A stretch of DNA of 8,839 bases from Desulfobacterales bacterium (GTDB taxonomy: Bacteria; Desulfobacterota; Desulfobacteria; Desulfobacterales; 4be13), in contig JAOZLU010000268.1 of NCBI GenBank assembly GCA_029934695.1, positions 1-8,839 of the forward strand, read 5' to 3'. A program made the translations under genes and the position numbers. This document shows, piece by piece, positions 6,210 through 8,839 of the stretch. The first letter of the stretch is position 1; each line of letters starts with the position of its first letter. Under the pieces are notes generated by a model. It was given only the letters and a program-made list of their open reading frames with translations, did not search any database and was not told where the DNA came from.

Positions 6210-6229
6210 TGCTGAGACGCAAGGAGATT
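6210..6229 (+). repeat. Leader repeat, copy 2 (ribosome-binding site of sulfotransferase 2)
   Basis: Partner of 5251-5270, with 17 of 20 bases equal. It contains AAGGAG at 6221-6226, an improved ribosome-binding site compared with the ACGGAG of copy 1, five bases before the ATG at 6232. Confidence 0.7.
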
Positions 6230-6231
6230 TT

Positions 6232-7134
6232 ATGGCTGACATGACAGTCCGTGAGACAGTCTCGGCTTTGTTGGACAGGGAAGTCCGGCCAACTCGCATG
6301 ACAGTACGTGAAATCGGAGCTGCGCTATGGGATATCACACGGCATTATCCGATATCTGCTTACGGCATCCTGACAAACGGGCGTCTGTTTGAAGATATTG
6401 AGACATACTGCATGTTCATAGGCTATCGGAGAAGCGGGAAAACCCTGACAGCGTCTTTGCTTGATGCCCATCCGAATGTGATCATTGCAAACGAACTGGG
6501 TGTACTCAGATACATTTATGCCGGGTTCAATCGCCGGCAGATATATTATCTCTTACTCAGGAACTCCCTATCCTTCACAAAGGCGGGGCGAAGATCAAAA
6601 GGGTATTCCCACAGAATTGCCACACAATTTCAGGGCAGTTTTAAAAAGCTGCTGGTTATCGGTGATGATCCCGGGGGAGGAGGTACTTTAAGATTGTGTG
6701 CAAGACCCTGGCTTATAGATCGTCTGTACAGAACAATAGGTGTCAGGATGAGATTTTTTCATGTTGTCAGAAATCCCTATGACAACATAAGCAGCATATC
6801 CAAAAGAATGGATAAAAGTCTGGCAGAAAGCATTGAATATTATTTCTCTCTGTGCGGAACTGTTGCAGATGTCAAGAAACGGTTAAAAAAAGATGAACTG
6901 TTTGAATTCAGACACGAGCTGTTTCTTGCTGAACCTGAAGATATTCTCAAAAAAATCTGCACATTCCTGAGGGTGGATGCGCCGGACGATTATCTGAAGG
7001 ACTGTGCAGACATTGTCATTCGCTCCCCTCACAAATCTCGCTACGATATCCTGTGGGACAGCAGTTCAATAGACATTGTAAAGGAAAGAATGTCTCAGTT
7101 TCTTTTTCTGGAAGGCTATTCTTATGAAGATTGA
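6232..7134 (+). CDS. Sulfotransferase, copy 2 (PAPS-dependent type)
   Basis: Predicted 300-residue paralogue of the preceding gene with the same architecture. The 5'-phosphosulfate loop is FIGYRRSGKTLTASLLDAHPN (62-82), here with GKT, a more P-loop-like version than the GHS of copy 1. The 3'-phosphate motif is HVVRNPYDNISSISKR (177-192, Arg180 and Ser187), and LFEFRHELFLAEPEDILKKICTFLRV (223-248) is the C-terminal element. It lacks about ten residues found in copy 1 between the two cofactor motifs and has a glycine-rich turn, DDPGGGGT (145-152), where copy 1 has DKHANGVT. The ATG at 6232 has AAGGAG five bases upstream; the frame is open to 6154, but that part overlaps copy 1 and is not homologous to its start. 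It lies 25 bases after copy 1. The two enzymes probably modify different positions or different sugars of the same glycan; this is inference. Confidence 0.83.
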   Translation: MADMTVRETVSALLDREVRPTRMTVREIGAALWDITRHYPISAYGILTNGRLFEDIETYCMFIGYRRSGKTLTASLLDAHPNVIIANELGVLRYIYAGFNRRQIYYLLLRNSLSFTKAGRRSKGYSHRIATQFQGSFKKLLVIGDDPGGGGTLRLCARPWLIDRLYRTIGVRMRFFHVVRNPYDNISSISKRMDKSLAESIEYYFSLCGTVADVKKRLKKDELFEFRHELFLAEPEDILKKICTFLRVDAPDDYLKDCADIVIRSPHKSRYDILWDSSSIDIVKERMSQFLFLEGYSYED

Positions 7135-7143
7135 GGAGCCAAA

Positions 7144-7182
7144 TTGAAAGCGGCCTGCATCCCACTTTTGAACAGAAAATAA
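7144..7182 (+). other. Possible 12-codon leader ORF ahead of the flippase
   Basis: A TTG at 7144 has GGAG (7135-7138) five bases upstream and opens a frame of twelve codons ending in TAA at 7180-7182, seven bases before the flippase ATG. The flippase itself has no clear ribosome-binding site, so ribosomes could reach it by reinitiation after this mini-ORF. A TTG start and the short length make this speculative. Confidence 0.2.
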
Positions 7183-7189
7183 TTTGAAA

Positions 7190-8635
7190 ATGAATCAGTC
7201 TTCATCCCGAACCGGCCGTCAGATGATGGTCGGAAGCATTCGCATTTTTCTCGCCGAAGCCCTGATCCTGCCAACAGGATTTATCACAGCGGTCTTTCTT
7301 GCCCGCAGTCTTGGCCCTGTGAACTACGGCCTGTTCGCTCTGGTTTCAAGGCTGATTGACTGGACAGAGATGATCAGCACGTCAGCTTTTGCCAGCACAA
7401 CCGTCAAATTTGTCGCTGAGGAGTCTGACTGGAAAGCGGTCGGCGCTACAGTGGCCCGTCTGCATCTTATCATGGGAGGCAGTATCGGACTGTTGCTGTG
7501 GCTGTTGTCATCTCCTCTTTCACACCTGTTCAATGAACCGGCAATGGATGAATATATAAAGCTTTTTGCCATAGACCTTCCAATATTCAGTCTGGCCTGT
7601 GCAAACGGAAACATTCTCATCGGGATGGGCCGATTCAGGGAACGGGCAAGAATGAGAGCGGGCCGATGGATTGCAAGATTCATGCTGATTGTCTTGTTCG
7701 TGGAGATGGGACTCTCAGTCAGAGGTGCGATACTGGGGAGCATCGGTGCCTCGGTGGCAGAATTGGTGATCAGCTGGTTTTATGTCCGTCCGTCCCTGAT
7801 TTCCAAATCTGCATTTCCCATACGGCGGTTGTGGGGTTTTGCAGTGCCGCTTTTTATGTCTGCAACGAGTCTTCGCATATTCAAACTGGATTTGTTCGCT
7901 CTCAAAGTATTAGGAGGAACCGCGGCTCATGCGGGCTTTTACGGTGCAGCGCTGAACCTTGCCAGACCCATTACGTTAATTTCCCAATCCTTATGGCCGC
8001 CCTTGCTTTCAACTCTGAGCCAGTTGCTTGCTGAAGGAAACGAGGCAGAAGCCAAAGAAATCGGGAAGACCGTCATACGGTTTGTTCTGTGGAATATACC
8101 CTTTGCTGCTATGATCGCCGGTGCGGCCCCTGAAATCGTTGATTTTATTTTCGGACAGGAATTTTTACCCGCAGGGCCAATTCTGTCTTTGCTGATATTT
8201 TCAGTCTTCGGTCTGTTCACGATCAAAATTTCAAATGCCATTCTCACCGCTTTGAACAAACCTGGATGGACCTTTATGGTGACTGGCCCGATGGTTCCCC
8301 TGGCCCTGATCGGCCATCTGATTCTGACGCCTAAGATGGCCGGCGTGGGTGCGGCGATTGTGACAACGGTTATCGCATCCCTGATCGCTCTGGTGTCTGT
8401 CTTTGCGGTTTATCGGATTTGGGGGATATATCCACCTGTAAAGACGCTTTTGAAAAGCATCTTTTGCTCAGTGCTTGCTTTTGCCCTGGCAAGCCTGTGG
8501 CCCGCGTCCGGCCTTATGCTCATTTTGAAACTTACAGTGATCACAGTTGTCATCCTGCTGACTTTTTTTCTTCTCCGCGAGTTTACAGCCCGTGAGATCG
8601 CTCTGGTCCGTTCATTAATTTGCGGCCGGTTATGA
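7190..8635 (+). CDS. Wzx/RfbX-type oligosaccharide flippase (MOP superfamily)
   Basis: Predicted 481-residue polytopic inner-membrane protein of the polysaccharide-transport group of the MOP exporter superfamily, expected to move a lipid-linked glycan from the cytoplasmic to the periplasmic leaflet. The N-terminal 'FLAEALILPTGFITAVFLARSLGPVNYGLFALV' (with ARSLGP.NYG) is the hallmark of this family, and hydrophobic segments recur to the C-terminus, roughly 12 to 14 helices. The length is normal. A short cytoplasmic loop, NEAEAKEIGKTVIRF, lies mid-protein, as in relatives. A TTG at 7184 in the same frame is a weak alternative to the ATG at 7190; a stop codon at 7169-7171 excludes anything longer. 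No clear ribosome-binding site precedes either start. It lies 55 bases after sulfotransferase 2 and closes the visible operon. Together with the glycosyltransferases and sulfotransferases it indicates export of an already sulfated repeat unit, since PAPS is cytoplasmic. Confidence 0.87.
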   Translation: MNQSSSRTGRQMMVGSIRIFLAEALILPTGFITAVFLARSLGPVNYGLFALVSRLIDWTEMISTSAFASTTVKFVAEESDWKAVGATVARLHLIMGGSIGLLLWLLSSPLSHLFNEPAMDEYIKLFAIDLPIFSLACANGNILIGMGRFRERARMRAGRWIARFMLIVLFVEMGLSVRGAILGSIGASVAELVISWFYVRPSLISKSAFPIRRLWGFAVPLFMSATSLRIFKLDLFALKVLGGTAAHAGFYGAALNLARPITLISQSLWPPLLSTLSQLLAEGNEAEAKEIGKTVIRFVLWNIPFAAMIAGAAPEIVDFIFGQEFLPAGPILSLLIFSVFGLFTIKISNAILTALNKPGWTFMVTGPMVPLALIGHLILTPKMAGVGAAIVTTVIASLIALVSVFAVYRIWGIYPPVKTLLKSIFCSVLAFALASLWPASGLMLILKLTVITVVILLTFFLLREFTAREIALVRSLICGRL

Positions 8636-8839
8636 ATATGACACCAACTTGATTCAGGGGGTGAATATCCTGTTCAGGCAGGGAAAAGCAAAGCAAGTTA
8701 TTTTTCCATCCTTTTTTTCAAATGTACCCATTTGCCGCTTGGAGAAAGCTTGACATCCGACAAATCACCTGATACAAGTCTATAGAATTAATCCCGGGGC
8801 TTGATTCCGAATTGAGGATTTTAATTTGCAATAACATTT
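8636..8839. other. Gene-free right flank
   Basis: After the flippase stop no open frame with a ribosome-binding site is visible, and no convincing terminator: a short CCTG/CAGG stem occurs near 8669-8678, but no T-run follows closely. The stretch carries a promoter candidate and probably leads to another gene beyond the edge. Confidence 0.6.
8750..8778 (+). promoter_or_regulatory. Sigma-70-type promoter candidate
   Basis: A perfect TTGACA (8750-8755) is followed after 17 bases by TACAAG (8773-8778), a four-of-six match to TATAAT, with TG one base before it (8770-8771) as in extended -10 promoters. It would start transcription near 8785 toward a gene outside the window, and would separate that gene from the glycan operon. 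Confidence 0.5.

Larger units (their letters stand above)
5251..7134 (+). repeat. Tandem gene duplication, period about 958 bases
   Basis: Two head-to-tail sulfotransferase units start at 5274 and 6232, each with the same leader. A hand alignment gives roughly 179 identical residues of 300 aligned. DNA is nearly identical in short blocks, for example around 5370-5406 against 6331-6366 and around the 3'-phosphate motif, while the segment encoding residues 111-150 of copy 1 is hardly alignable. This patchiness suggests an older duplication with selection or gene conversion on the cofactor-binding parts. Confidence 0.85.

Noticed and set aside
7324..8259. Open frames on both strands inside the flippase gene
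   Set aside because: Out-of-frame shadows of a well-supported membrane protein; no independent start signals or domains.

Overview
The window reads as a chromosomal segment of a Gram-negative bacterium. It has a minor-pilin operon of a type IV pilus on the minus strand and, divergently, a surface-glycan operon on the plus strand. The pilin set, a candidate sigma-54 promoter and moderate base composition would fit Desulfobacterota (former Deltaproteobacteria). That placement is an inference; there is no marker gene here to prove it.

Minus strand, read right to left from about 2680 to 1: fimT/gspH-like pseudopilin (2679-2167), pilW (2170-1403, ATGA overlap with fimT), pilV (1165-746), pilX (683-159), then the first codons of another exported protein (63-1, signal peptide only; pilY1 would be the usual neighbour). 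The three pilins fimT, pilW and pilV have a classical G|FTL(L/I)E class III prepilin signal, while pilX has the variant expected of its family. The 237-base gap between pilW and pilV is unusual for such an operon and holds palindromic repeat DNA. Upstream of fimT lie a sigma-54-like -24/-12 element and, further upstream, a perfect 14+14 bp A/T-only inverted repeat at a distance typical of enhancer-binding sites.

The 620-base divergent spacer (2680-3299) is A/T-rich and holds no convincing gene.

Plus strand, 3300-8635: two family 2 glycosyltransferases, two tandemly duplicated PAPS-dependent-type sulfotransferases (about 60% identical by hand alignment), and a Wzx/RfbX-type polytopic flippase. 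Spacing is -8 to +55 bases throughout, so this looks like one transcription unit. The simplest joint role is cytoplasmic assembly and sulfation of a lipid-linked glycan which the flippase carries across the inner membrane. No initiating phosphoglycosyltransferase, polymerase, ligase or PAPS-synthesis gene is inside the window, so the pathway is incomplete here. The last 204 bases hold no gene but carry a good sigma-70-type promoter candidate pointing out of the window.

The most interesting element is the tandem sulfotransferase pair. Its duplicated unit includes the ribosome-binding leader, and its two copies differ in the 5'-phosphosulfate loop (RSGHS versus RSGKT) and in a central segment that may set acceptor specificity. 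This suggests a surface glycan with two distinct sulfation events.
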